This document shows positions 17,873 to 27,780 of a stretch of 64,000 bases of DNA, piece after piece. The stretch spans positions 42,230 to 106,229 of the forward strand of contig JANRKY010000184.1 of assembly GCA_033763135.1 (NCBI GenBank). The letters are read 5' to 3'. Below the pieces are notes generated by a model, which saw only the letters and a list, made by a program, of their open reading frames with translations, was not told the origin of the DNA and did no database searches. A program made the translations under genes and the position numbers. Numbering within the stretch: the stretch's first letter is position 1; each line of letters begins with the position of its first letter. The stretch comes from DALYLB01 sp033763135. Its GTDB lineage: Bacteria > Acidobacteriota > Blastocatellia > RBC074.

Positions 17873-18736
17873 TCAGCCCGACACCTTGTTCATCACCACG
17901 CCAAAGAGGCTCGCTTCGTCCAGTTGCGTGACCGATTTCGCCATGTCGGAGGTCGAGGTGTTTCCGGGCTTCACCACCAGGAGGGAGACGTCGGTATGCA
18001 GGCCGATCAGGCTCGCGTCCGCGGAGGCGAGCAGCGGCGGCGAATCGAAGAGAATGAAGTCGTAAAAGTTCTCCAGGCTGGCCACCAGACGACCGAACAT
18101 GGGAGAGGCGAGCAGTTCGGCCGAATTCTCGGCCTGGCCGCGCGTGGGCAGAACGTGGAACTCCGAGGGGCGGATCCGGATGATGGTCTCTTCCGGCGGC
18201 AGGCTCTGCGCAAGCGATTCCGCCAGCCCCACCTCCGAATCGATTCCCAGCAGCCGGCAGACCGAGGGACGCTGCAGGTCGGAATCGACCACCAGCACCC
18301 GCTTCTTCGCCCGCGCCAGCGCCGCCGCCAGATTGAGCGAGACGCACGTGCGCCCCTCGCCGTGATGCGCCGACGCGATCAGCACCTTCCTCAGCGGCCG
18401 CTTGGCGGCCCCCGAGATCAGCGAAATCGCCAGTCGGTTGAACTGCGCGACCGCAACCGGATCCAGCTCATGAATCGCCACCAGATGCGGATCGAGCCGC
18501 GCAAGCGTCAGCTCCACCTCCTGCGCAGGCTGCAGATAGCCCGGCTGGATCTGCTGGAAATTGCGGACCAGCGACTCATGCGCGGGCCGCTCCTCATATG
18601 GCATGGCCTTGGTCACTCTCGACTCGTGCGACGATTTGCCTTTTCTCGACATTGGTTGGGTGTGGTCCTCCATCTCGTAGATTTCCGAGGCGGGGTCCGT
18701 GGCTCTCATTGGCATCTCTTCCTCCATATCGGCCAT
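17873..18736 (-). CDS. CpsD/CapB-like P-loop ATPase, probably not a normal tyrosine kinase
   Basis: About 287 residues. An N-terminal charged tail is followed by a MinD/CpsD-type ATPase domain: VLIASAHHGEGRTCVSLNLA (Walker A position), VLVVDSDLQRPSVCRLLGI (Walker A') and YDFILFDSPPLLASADA (Walker B). The Walker A lysine of GEGKS/T is replaced by Arg (GEGRTC). The tyrosine-rich tail used for autophosphorylation in bacterial tyrosine kinases is absent; the protein ends at VVMNKVSG. It still pairs with the Wzz protein encoded just upstream, so it probably regulates polymerisation or export by binding rather than by normal kinase activity. A GTG at 18742 overlapping the Wzz stop (TAGTG) is an alternative start. 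Confidence 0.8.
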   Translation of the reverse strand: MADMEEEMPMRATDPASEIYEMEDHTQPMSRKGKSSHESRVTKAMPYEERPAHESLVRNFQQIQPGYLQPAQEVELTLARLDPHLVAIHELDPVAVAQFNRLAISLISGAAKRPLRKVLIASAHHGEGRTCVSLNLAAALARAKKRVLVVDSDLQRPSVCRLLGIDSEVGLAESLAQSLPPEETIIRIRPSEFHVLPTRGQAENSAELLASPMFGRLVASLENFYDFILFDSPPLLASADASLIGLHTDVSLLVVKPGNTSTSDMAKSVTQLDEASLFGVVMNKVSG

Positions 18737-18741
18737 GATCA

Positions 18742-20313
18742 CTATTTGTTTCCCAGCAGGTGAAAGATCTGGGAGCGGTTCAGGATCAGAATGATGGCCG
18801 GAACGAGCGCGGCAGCCAGCATCAGAAGCAGGACCGCTTGCGTCATTTTGAGTTTTCGTTTCCGGCTGCGCTCGATGGGGGTCATCGTTTCGGGGATCGC
18901 CGCAAGGACCGGCGCGCCGAGATAATACTCGACATCCTTCTCGTCATTGATGAGAAAAAATTTCGGGATCTCCGAGCCGAACGCGACCAGCAGGCCGAAC
19001 CCGAAGGCGATGCCCAGCGCGATCAGCTGCAGCATCATCTTGTTGGGCGAGACGGGGAACTGCGGCAGATTCGGCGCGTCCACGATCGCATAGACCTTCA
19101 TCTCGGAGCCGTTGAGGCCCGCGAGCTTCATCGCCTCTTCCTGCTTGCCGAGCAGCCAGGTATAGCGGTTGAGCAGCGTCTCGTGCTCGGCCCGCACCGA
19201 ACCGTCCACCTTGGGCAGCGCGTCGGTCGGCTGCTTGTCCAGCGGCGCGTTCGCCATCTTCTGGAGCGCGAGATTCTTCCGCTCGATCTCCCGATTGGTG
19301 ATCTCAAGCTCGGTTCGGAGCCGCGCCAGATCGCTCTGCATCGTGCGGAATTCGCGAAGCTCCTGCGGGGTCGCGGCCGAACCGCCGCCCTGCGCGCTCG
19401 CCGATTCCAGGCGGTCGATCTGCCGGTTGATCTCCGCAATCTGATTGCGCCACTGCACCATCTGGGGATGCTTGTCCGTGTACTTGTCCGCGTAGGTCTT
19501 GATGTTCCCCTCGATCTCCGCCTTCCGCACGATCAACGAACCGACCGCCGGATTCGTGGCCCCCTTCGAGGACGCGGCCAGCTGCTTGATCGACTTCTCC
19601 TGCTCGGCCACCTCCTTCTCCTTGGCCTCGATCTGCTTCTCCAGCAGGAACTTCTTGTCGCTCAGCGTGTCGACCGTCGACTGCACCGTCTCGCGCTGCA
19701 TCCGCGTCGTCAGGCCGTTGTCGCTCGGCCGCGAAAGTCCCAGCAGCAGCGTCGTGTCCGAAATCGGCCCCAGCCCCTTCAACCGATCCTGCGCCTCGGC
19801 GATCTGCGACGCCAGCCGCTGCGACTCGCCCAGCGCCTCCTGCCGCACCTGGAAATTCTCCTCCTCGAAGGTCTTCGCAATCTCGCTCACCACCTGAAAC
19901 GCCTTCTGCGGACTGGTGTGCCGATACGAAATCTTGATCGACTCCGGCAGGTTCGGAAAGACGCTGGCGTTCTTCAACTCCGTCACCAGCTCCTTGTTGA
20001 ACTTCCCAATCGCATCGTCCAGCCGCGGAATCGTCGGATACAGATCGAACTTCCGAATCAGCATCGCCAGATTCGCCCGGCTCGTGATCTCTTCCAGCTT
20101 CGCCGACAACCGCGGCGCATGCTTGGCCCGCGTCTCATCCGTCATCTTGTTCCCAATCACAATCGCCGCCGACGATTCGTACCGATTGGGAATTCGCCGA
20201 ATCACGAACAATGTTGCGATCAACATCGCCAACATCATAAGCATCAGCAGCCGCTTTCTCCGCCAGACAATCCCGATAAATTCAGCCAAACGACGTGGAC
20301 GTAATGTTTCCAT
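18742..20313 (-). CDS. Wzz/GNVR-type polysaccharide chain-length protein
   Basis: The 523-residue inner-membrane protein has a first membrane helix near residues 17-36 (KRLLMLMMLAMLIATLFVI). A long periplasmic coiled-coil region follows (about 60-430) with heptads such as FLLEKQIEAKEKEVAEQEKS. The GNVR-like tuft is near LLNRYTWLLGKQEEAMKLAG, and VVDAPNLPQFPVSPNKMMLQ leads into the second helix. A third hydrophobic segment lies near the C-terminus (TQAVLLLMLAAALVPAIILI). It would set chain length and link the polymerase to the Wza-type exporter. The typical C-terminal kinase is encoded separately, directly downstream, with the genes touching. Confidence 0.88.
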   Translation of the reverse strand: METLRPRRLAEFIGIVWRRKRLLMLMMLAMLIATLFVIRRIPNRYESSAAIVIGNKMTDETRAKHAPRLSAKLEEITSRANLAMLIRKFDLYPTIPRLDDAIGKFNKELVTELKNASVFPNLPESIKISYRHTSPQKAFQVVSEIAKTFEEENFQVRQEALGESQRLASQIAEAQDRLKGLGPISDTTLLLGLSRPSDNGLTTRMQRETVQSTVDTLSDKKFLLEKQIEAKEKEVAEQEKSIKQLAASSKGATNPAVGSLIVRKAEIEGNIKTYADKYTDKHPQMVQWRNQIAEINRQIDRLESASAQGGGSAATPQELREFRTMQSDLARLRTELEITNREIERKNLALQKMANAPLDKQPTDALPKVDGSVRAEHETLLNRYTWLLGKQEEAMKLAGLNGSEMKVYAIVDAPNLPQFPVSPNKMMLQLIALGIAFGFGLLVAFGSEIPKFFLINDEKDVEYYLGAPVLAAIPETMTPIERSRKRKLKMTQAVLLLMLAAALVPAIILILNRSQIFHLLGNK

Positions 20314-20402
20314 GATTCCTTTATCCTAAATAATTCAATCCGAAGATCCGATCCGGGAACCGGGCCCGGAGGGCGACCTGTCTTCTGTCCGGGAGAACCC
20401 GT

Positions 20403-20720
20403 TCAGGATTGCGTCTCGCGGTGACCGCCCGATTTCTTATGCTTTACTGTCGTGGCCCCGACAAACACCGCCAACCCAAAGAGCAGCAGGAGCAGCGGTT
20501 CGGTCTGTGATTGCGAGGCTGCAGATGCTTCGATCGCCGTTTGCGTTGCCGGCGTTCCCGCTCCGCGATTGTTAAGTGCAAGAGAACCGGTTTTGTTACT
20601 CTCCGCGTTCTCGTACGGCGTCGGCTGCGTCGTCTGCGCCGCGGCCGACAGGCCGATCAGCAGGCTGAGACTCGCCGTCATCGCAAATTTCTTCATGGCG
20701 TTCTTGATCGTCATACACAC
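20403..20720 (-). CDS. Small secreted protein with a C-terminal membrane tail, first gene of the locus
   Basis: About 105 residues. GTG 20720 is chosen because GGAGG lies 8 bp before it. ATG 20714, two codons later, lacks a well-spaced site. The N-terminus has a signal peptide (KKFAMTASLSLLIGLSAAAQ), then a Thr/Ser/Asn-rich linker of about 45 residues, then SQTEPLLLLLFGLAVFVGAT and a basic end (TVKHKKSGGH). The order Glu-Pro, hydrophobic helix, basic cluster resembles PEP-CTERM sorting tails, but the PEP triplet is not exact and no exosortase is seen in the window. It is the first gene of the exopolysaccharide locus, 90 bp before the Wzz gene. The function is unknown. Confidence 0.6.
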   Translation of the reverse strand: MCMTIKNAMKKFAMTASLSLLIGLSAAAQTTQPTPYENAESNKTGSLALNNRGAGTPATQTAIEASAASQSQTEPLLLLLFGLAVFVGATTVKHKKSGGHRETQS

Positions 20721-21628
20721 TTCGGGAACCTCCAGGCTGCTCTCTTCCGGACAGCGCACGGCAAACCGCAGTTCACCCACCCTGCCGGGGAGCAGTAGTC
20801 TTCAGACAAAATTTCTCTCAACGGGGGCACGAGAGCTTTTGCTATTTAATTATTCTTTATCTTTAATTGGGCCTGCGAACCGTAAGACTTTCGCTGCTGT
20901 TGTGATCTGTCCGATACCGCGCTGAGATCATCCGGGCTGAGCGCACGCGTAGCTCCCTGTGAGTGAGCACAGAGAAACGAATACCTCTCATTGATTGTCA
21001 GCGGGCAACTTTGATTTGGTGAAACCACCAGCGATTATTCATCTCCTCCGTCACCAGTCGCGCGTCTATTCACCTTGAATATCAACTGATTCTTTTCACA
21101 AATTATGAAGAGAGCTGAGCGGCACTTCTTCCTATTGGCACCGAGCCGCCTTTACTGCCTCTGCTTTAAGTTACAGTCTTCTTACTGTCCGATACGCCGG
21201 GGTATCGTTTTGAGCCCGATCTTTCATCCCTCATAAAAAATCGATGAATGAAAAGACCATCCGCAGGTTTTGATGCCGGTAAAACACAAGTAACGATCAC
21301 TTGTCTCTGTAAAGTATTTAATACACCTTACGAGCTAGGATGACATCGGTCTGTGGGACTATTTTGAAAGCATAATATGTAGTCTTCCATACCCATTTTT
21401 CGTAGGATGGCACTGATGTACTATGCCATTCCTAGGATAGCAGTGCTGGAACTGACCAAAAAGCGACATCCATGGCCCACATTTCAATGATCGTAGGTGA
21501 GATGTGTCCGACAAGTCATAAACATTACAAAGCGGGTTGGATTAGAGCCGGCGGCAGGCAAAATGGGAGGAGTCCGTCGGGGTGGTTCAGGAATCGAAGC
21601 GGCTGTCGGGGCTGGATGAGCATTGGGA
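20721..21628. promoter_or_regulatory. Leader region of the exopolysaccharide locus, about 0.9 kb without a gene
   Basis: This stretch is clearly more AT-rich than its surroundings and has no convincing open frame on either strand. It lies upstream of the first exopolysaccharide gene (minus) and downstream of the CoA-transferase stop (minus), so it should carry the locus promoter. On the minus strand an AT-rich run at about 20845-20872 could contribute a -10 element, but no convincing -35/-10 pair can be named. I looked for the conserved cores of cyclic-di-GMP riboswitches and did not see them. A short inverted repeat and three related TAGGAT motifs lie at 21335-21449. Confidence 0.45.
21403..21434. 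repeat. Inverted repeat within the leader, possible operator
   Basis: The sequence TAGGATGGCA (21403-21412) pairs with TGCCATTCCTA (21424-21434) with one bulged base and an 11-base loop. Related half-sites TAGGATGACATC (from 21336) and TAGGATAGCAGT (from 21433) flank it. No T tract follows, so it is not a clear terminator. It could be a regulator-binding site for the exopolysaccharide locus, but this is a guess from pattern alone. Confidence 0.35.
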
Positions 21629-22813
21629 TCAGACGATGCAGTCGGCGTGAAATTGGCGGATCTCGTCGGGGGAGAAGCCGAGTTCGCCGAGGAGTTCGTT
21701 CGTATGTTGGCCGAGTTGGGGGGCGGGTTCACGGATGTCGGTTGGGGCATCGGAGAGTTGGACGGCGGTGCGGGCGAGGGGGAGGGGGCGCGGGGAGTCG
21801 GGGAGATCGAGGAACTGGAAGAGGCGGCGGGCCTGGACCTGGGGATCTGCGAGGGCCTGCGAGAGGTCGTAGACTTCGCCGCAGGGGATGCGGGCGGCTT
21901 CGAGTTCGGCGATGGCCTGTGCGCGGGTGCGCTGGCGGGTCCAGGCCTGCATTGCCTCGTTGATGAGGTCGTGATGTTCGGCGCGGGAGAGGTCGTCCTG
22001 GAGGCGCGGGTCGTCGAGCAGCTCTTCGCGGCCGACGAGGCGGGTCCATCGTTTGAACATGGGGGCGCCGATGGTCATGACGACGATCCATCCGTCGCGG
22101 GTCGGATAGGCGTCGGCGGGGGCGGCGTGATAGCCGGTGTTGCCCTGCTGGGCGCGGACGAGATCGAGGACGTGGCGTTCGGCGAGAAGCGCCTGCATGA
22201 AGGTCATGCCGGTGGCGAGCAGCGAGGCGTCGACGATCTGGCCGCGGCCGGTGCGCGTTCGTTCGAAGAGCGCGACCATCGTGCCGAAGGCGGCGTGCAG
22301 GGCGGTGCCGTAATCCTCGAAATTGACGACGGAGCGGATCGGTTCGCCGGGCGGGCCGGTCAGGCTCATCGCGCCGGACATGGCCTGGATGACGGGATCG
22401 AAGCCGACGCGCGTCGCGTAGGGGCCGTCCGGGCCGAAGGTCGAGATGCGCGTGAGGATGATGTCGGGGCGGATGGCGCGCAGGGAATCGTAGTCGAGTT
22501 CGAGCTTTTCGAGGACGTCCACGGGCAGGTTGGCGAGCACGACGTCGGCCGACGCGATGAGGCGGCGCTTGATCTCGCGGCTGCCCGGATGGGCGGGGTC
22601 GAGCGTGATGCCTTTCTTGTTGCGGTTGAGGGCGAGAAACATCGGGCCTTCGCCCTGCGCGGTGATCGGCGCGACATAGCGGTCTTCGCCGCCCTCGCGC
22701 CGCTCGATGCGGATCACGTCGGCGCCGAAATCGGCGAGCAGCATGGCGCAGTACGGGCCGGCGATGTAGCGGCCGAAATCGAGAACGCGAATGCCTGCGA
22801 GCGGAAGCGTCAT
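21629..22813 (-). CDS. CaiB/BaiF (class III) CoA-transferase
   Basis: The 394-residue protein starts at ATG 22813 (MTLPLAGIRVLDFGRYIAGP), the normal start point for this family. Motifs are IAGPYCAMLLADFGADVIRI, LNRNKKGITLD and DVVLANLPVDVLEKL, then FEDYGTALHAAFGTM and GRGQIVDASLLA. The catalytic Asp expected after the AxxLADFGADVIxxE region is hard to place by eye. These enzymes move CoA between organic acids. The substrate is unknown. The frame stays open 22 codons upstream to 22879, but that extension lies inside an inverted repeat, which argues against it. It has no clear operon partner. Confidence 0.88.
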   Translation of the reverse strand: MTLPLAGIRVLDFGRYIAGPYCAMLLADFGADVIRIERREGGEDRYVAPITAQGEGPMFLALNRNKKGITLDPAHPGSREIKRRLIASADVVLANLPVDVLEKLELDYDSLRAIRPDIILTRISTFGPDGPYATRVGFDPVIQAMSGAMSLTGPPGEPIRSVVNFEDYGTALHAAFGTMVALFERTRTGRGQIVDASLLATGMTFMQALLAERHVLDLVRAQQGNTGYHAAPADAYPTRDGWIVVMTIGAPMFKRWTRLVGREELLDDPRLQDDLSRAEHHDLINEAMQAWTRQRTRAQAIAELEAARIPCGEVYDLSQALADPQVQARRLFQFLDLPDSPRPLPLARTAVQLSDAPTDIREPAPQLGQHTNELLGELGFSPDEIRQFHADCIV

Positions 22814-22840
22814 GGAGAATGTTCCCGGGAAAAGGTCTCG

Positions 22841-23067
22841 CGCGTAGGCGCGAACGGCCTTGATCATCGTGTCGGCCACGGTCGCGCGCCGTATCGAAAC
22901 CAGCCAACCCCTGGCGAAGAGAATGGACAGGATTGACAGGATTTTTCAGGATTTACAGGATGATCGGTGAACAGAGAATCCTGTTCATCCTGAAAAATCC
23001 TGTCAATCCTGTCCATTCTTCAAGGCGCTTGGCCGATACGATGATCAAGGCCGTTCGCGTCTTTGCG
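22841..23067. repeat. Outer inverted repeat enclosing a 98-bp palindrome
   Basis: Arms of about 38 bp at 22841-22878 and 23030-23067 are inverted copies differing at about four positions. The right arm reads TGGCCGATACGATGATCAAG onward, and the left arm is its complement. They flank the 98-bp palindrome at 22921-23018. The left arm falls in the 5' extension of the CoA-transferase frame. Two separate palindromic layers are therefore nested here. Confidence 0.75.
22921..23018. repeat. 98-bp palindromic repeat, copy 1 of 3
   Basis: Arms of 41 bp (22921-22961 and 22978-23018) are near-perfect inverted copies made of four short CAGGAT-containing units. The centre of about 16 bp is not paired. Copies of exactly the same length lie at 42104-42201 and 50319-50416. 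They are intergenic and carry no coding potential. Confidence 0.93.
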
Positions 23068-23077
23068 TGAGGCGCCC

Positions 23078-25420
<2,343 letters not shown>

Positions 25421-25493
25421 GTTGTGCCTCCTGGAAAAATGGGGGAAGACGAAAGACGGATCCCGACCGGAAAAGGGCGCTCCCTTCGCCGGT

Positions 25494-25730
25494 TCAGATC
25501 TGCTTTGCGCCTTTCAGTTGCCGGGAATCGCCGTCCTGTGAGGCGATGGATGCGTCGGCCTTCTCGAAGGCGTCGAGCATTGCGAGCGTATTCGTCTCCG
25601 ATTCCCGCGGACTCTGAAAATATTCCGGGTAGTCGAGAACACAGACCGTGCAGCCTGTGCCGCAGCAGGCGGGAGGAGGATCGTCTTGGCCTCCTCCGGG
25701 GCTGCATGGATCGTCGAGCTGCTGTTTCAT
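25494..25730 (-). CDS. Small oxidoreductase-like (OXLD1-type Cys motif) protein
   Basis: 78 residues. The core DDPPPACCGTGCTVCVLDYP, directly followed by EYF, matches the short oxidoreductase-like N-terminal domain (C-C-x-x-G-C-x-x-C-V-x-D-Y) known from eukaryotic OXLD1 and bacterial small proteins. The four Cys could bind a metal or form disulfides. The function of this domain is not established. The C-terminal half is acidic with no recognised fold. The start ATG at 25730 has no strong ribosome site. It lies 73 bp upstream of the OPT transporter on the same strand and may be co-transcribed with it. Confidence 0.7.
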   Translation of the reverse strand: MKQQLDDPCSPGGGQDDPPPACCGTGCTVCVLDYPEYFQSPRESETNTLAMLDAFEKADASIASQDGDSRQLKGAKQI

Positions 25731-25968
25731 ATTGAGTTACTGTCTTTGACCACGGAGTTGACGGCGTATTTCAGCCGGGCCGCACTATATGAAAAAGGCA
25801 GGGAAACTGTCAACGAAGAGCGCTTCGGCTTGTGGGACCGGGTCGGGTTGGGTATGCTTCGCGCGGCGCACCCCTTCGCACAATTGAGACCCTGTTTGGC
25901 GTTTCGCCTTCAGGCGGCCGGCCTTTCGCCAGAGCGCGGGCCTTCGAACCGTTTCCGGGGAGACTCGA

Positions 25969-27750
25969 ATGCGTTATTGTCCGTCCTGTCATCGGTGCTT
26001 CAACGATGGCGTGGGGTTTTGCCTCTTCGATCAAGCGGCCACCTTTCTGGTGGAATCCCTTCCCCCTGTCATTGATGGAAAATACCGCCTGGAGCGGTTG
26101 ATCGCCCATGGGGGCATGGGGTCGGTCTATCGGGCGATGCATCTGCAGCTGGAGCGGGAGGTCGCGATCAAGATTCTCCGTGCGGAGTTTCTCGCGGATG
26201 CGATGATTCGCGAGCGGTTCAACCGCGAGGCGCGGGCGGCGGCGCGGCTCAAGCATCCGAACATCGTCTCGATCTATGATTTCGGCGTGCTGGCCAACGG
26301 CGGAGCCTATCTGGTCATGGAGCTGATCGAGGGGCGTTCGCTGCGGGAGGAGATGCGGCTGCAGGCGGCGCGGGCCGGACAGATGCGGCCCGAGCGCGCT
26401 GCGCGCATTCTCGCGCAGGTCTGCGCGGGAATCGAGGCGGCGCACCGGCAGGCGATCATTCATCGGGATCTGAAGCCGGACAACATCATGATCGAGACGG
26501 GCGCCGCGCCGCCCTACGGCTCGGAGCGGGTTCTCGTCCTCGATTTCGGGATCGCGAAGCTGAAGGACCGCGAACAGCCGCTGCTCTGCATCACGGACGA
26601 GAACACGATCGTCGGCACCCCGAACTACATCTCCCCGGAACAGTGCGCGGGGCAGGCGGTCGATGCCCGGTCGGACGTCTACTCGCTCGGGATCATTCTC
26701 TATGAAATGCTCACGGGGCAGACGCCGTTCGCCGGGCATGGCACGTCGGCCGTGCTGCTTCGTCACATTCAGGAACCGCCGCTTCCGCCGAGCCGGCGGC
26801 GACCGGAGCTGAGCGCCGAACTGGAACAGGTCGTTCTACGGGCCCTCGCCAAGAATCCGGAGCGGCGCTTCGCCTCGGCGGCCATGTTTGCGGAGCAGCT
26901 CGTCGCCGCCGTTACGCGCACGTCGCCGTTGGCCCCGGCGCCTCCGGCTGCGTCGGAGGCGCCGGAGCCCCCGGAGGAGGAACAGACGCTGCGTCGTCCG
27001 CGGCCAGGAGAGGCCGTTCAGCCGGCGATCTCGCCGGATCTGCCGGCGCGCGAGCCGTCGTTGTTGATCGAGCATCGGCCGCGATATCGGTTTTACGCCG
27101 CCTTTGCCGCGCTGCTTCTGCTGCTGGGAGCGCTTCTGGGCCGCATGTTGTACGGCGAGTGGCGGGCGCAGGCGGACGATTTCGCCGAGGCGGATGCAGG
27201 ACTTGTCCGGGAGGCGCCGCTCGCGCCGCCGGCGGCCGCCGCTGCAAGCCCGGTGGGCAAGTCCGTTCAGCCTCGGGAAGCACGTGGGGCGATGACGCCC
27301 GAACTCGGGAAGCGAGGCGGCCTCTCCGCCGAGAGCAATGGCGGAGGCGCCCTGGAGCGCGCCCGCCGCGAGATCGAAGCCGTCTATGCCGACTGGGTCG
27401 CCACCGCCTCCCGCGGAGACTGGAAGCGGCATATGGATTATTATGGGGAGCGCGTCGACTATTTTCGCGACGGCGCCCTCTCCCGGGAGCGGGTCGAGAG
27501 TCGAAAGCGCCGCATCTTCGGCGGCGTGACCCGATACTCCCTGCGGTTTTCCGACAAGCCGCAGATTCTCATGCGGACGGCCGCGGGCGATGCGGCGGCG
27601 GATGAAGCGGAGATTCTCTTCGATCGCCAATGGCGATTGTGTCGCGGGCGAAAATGCCGGGATGGACGCGCGCGGGGAGCGATCACCCTGAAATTGCAGC
27701 GACGCGGATGGCGGATCGTCAGCGAACGGCAGATCGGTCGGGCGACCTGA
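25969..27750 (+). CDS. Transmembrane Ser/Thr protein kinase with NTF2-like outer domain
   Basis: 593 residues. The N-terminal zinc-ribbon-like piece CPSCHRCFNDGVGFC is followed by a PknB-type kinase (about 38-300): GGMGSVYRA (P-loop), VAIKIL (Lys), HRDLKPDNIM (catalytic loop near 164), LDFGIAK (near 191) and GTPNYISPEQC. A Pro/Glu-rich linker leads to one membrane helix near 372-392 (FYAAFAALLLLLGALLG). The outer part ends in an NTF2/SnoaL-like domain (about 465-590) with YADWVATASRGDWKRHMDYY. GGAGA lies 5 bp before the ATG. It would phosphorylate cytosolic targets in response to an outside signal. An HtrA protease gene follows 30 bp later, suggesting an envelope-stress link. Confidence 0.92.
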   Translation: MRYCPSCHRCFNDGVGFCLFDQAATFLVESLPPVIDGKYRLERLIAHGGMGSVYRAMHLQLEREVAIKILRAEFLADAMIRERFNREARAAARLKHPNIVSIYDFGVLANGGAYLVMELIEGRSLREEMRLQAARAGQMRPERAARILAQVCAGIEAAHRQAIIHRDLKPDNIMIETGAAPPYGSERVLVLDFGIAKLKDREQPLLCITDENTIVGTPNYISPEQCAGQAVDARSDVYSLGIILYEMLTGQTPFAGHGTSAVLLRHIQEPPLPPSRRRPELSAELEQVVLRALAKNPERRFASAAMFAEQLVAAVTRTSPLAPAPPAASEAPEPPEEEQTLRRPRPGEAVQPAISPDLPAREPSLLIEHRPRYRFYAAFAALLLLLGALLGRMLYGEWRAQADDFAEADAGLVREAPLAPPAAAAASPVGKSVQPREARGAMTPELGKRGGLSAESNGGGALERARREIEAVYADWVATASRGDWKRHMDYYGERVDYFRDGALSRERVESRKRRIFGGVTRYSLRFSDKPQILMRTAAGDAAADEAEILFDRQWRLCRGRKCRDGRARGAITLKLQRRGWRIVSERQIGRAT

Positions 27751-27780
27751 TGCACTCGAAACGGATCGGATCATGAAATT

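Noticed and set aside
20721..21000. Cyclic-di-GMP riboswitch in the exopolysaccharide leader
   Set aside because: None of the conserved core sequences of the known classes could be found on the minus strand.
21401..21430. Sigma-54 promoter (GG/GC boxes) in the leader
   Set aside because: The candidate GG and GC are 14 bp apart rather than 10.
22814..22879. Longer N-terminus for the CoA-transferase from 22879
   Set aside because: The extension falls in an inverted repeat and precedes the standard family start MTLPLAGIRVLDF.
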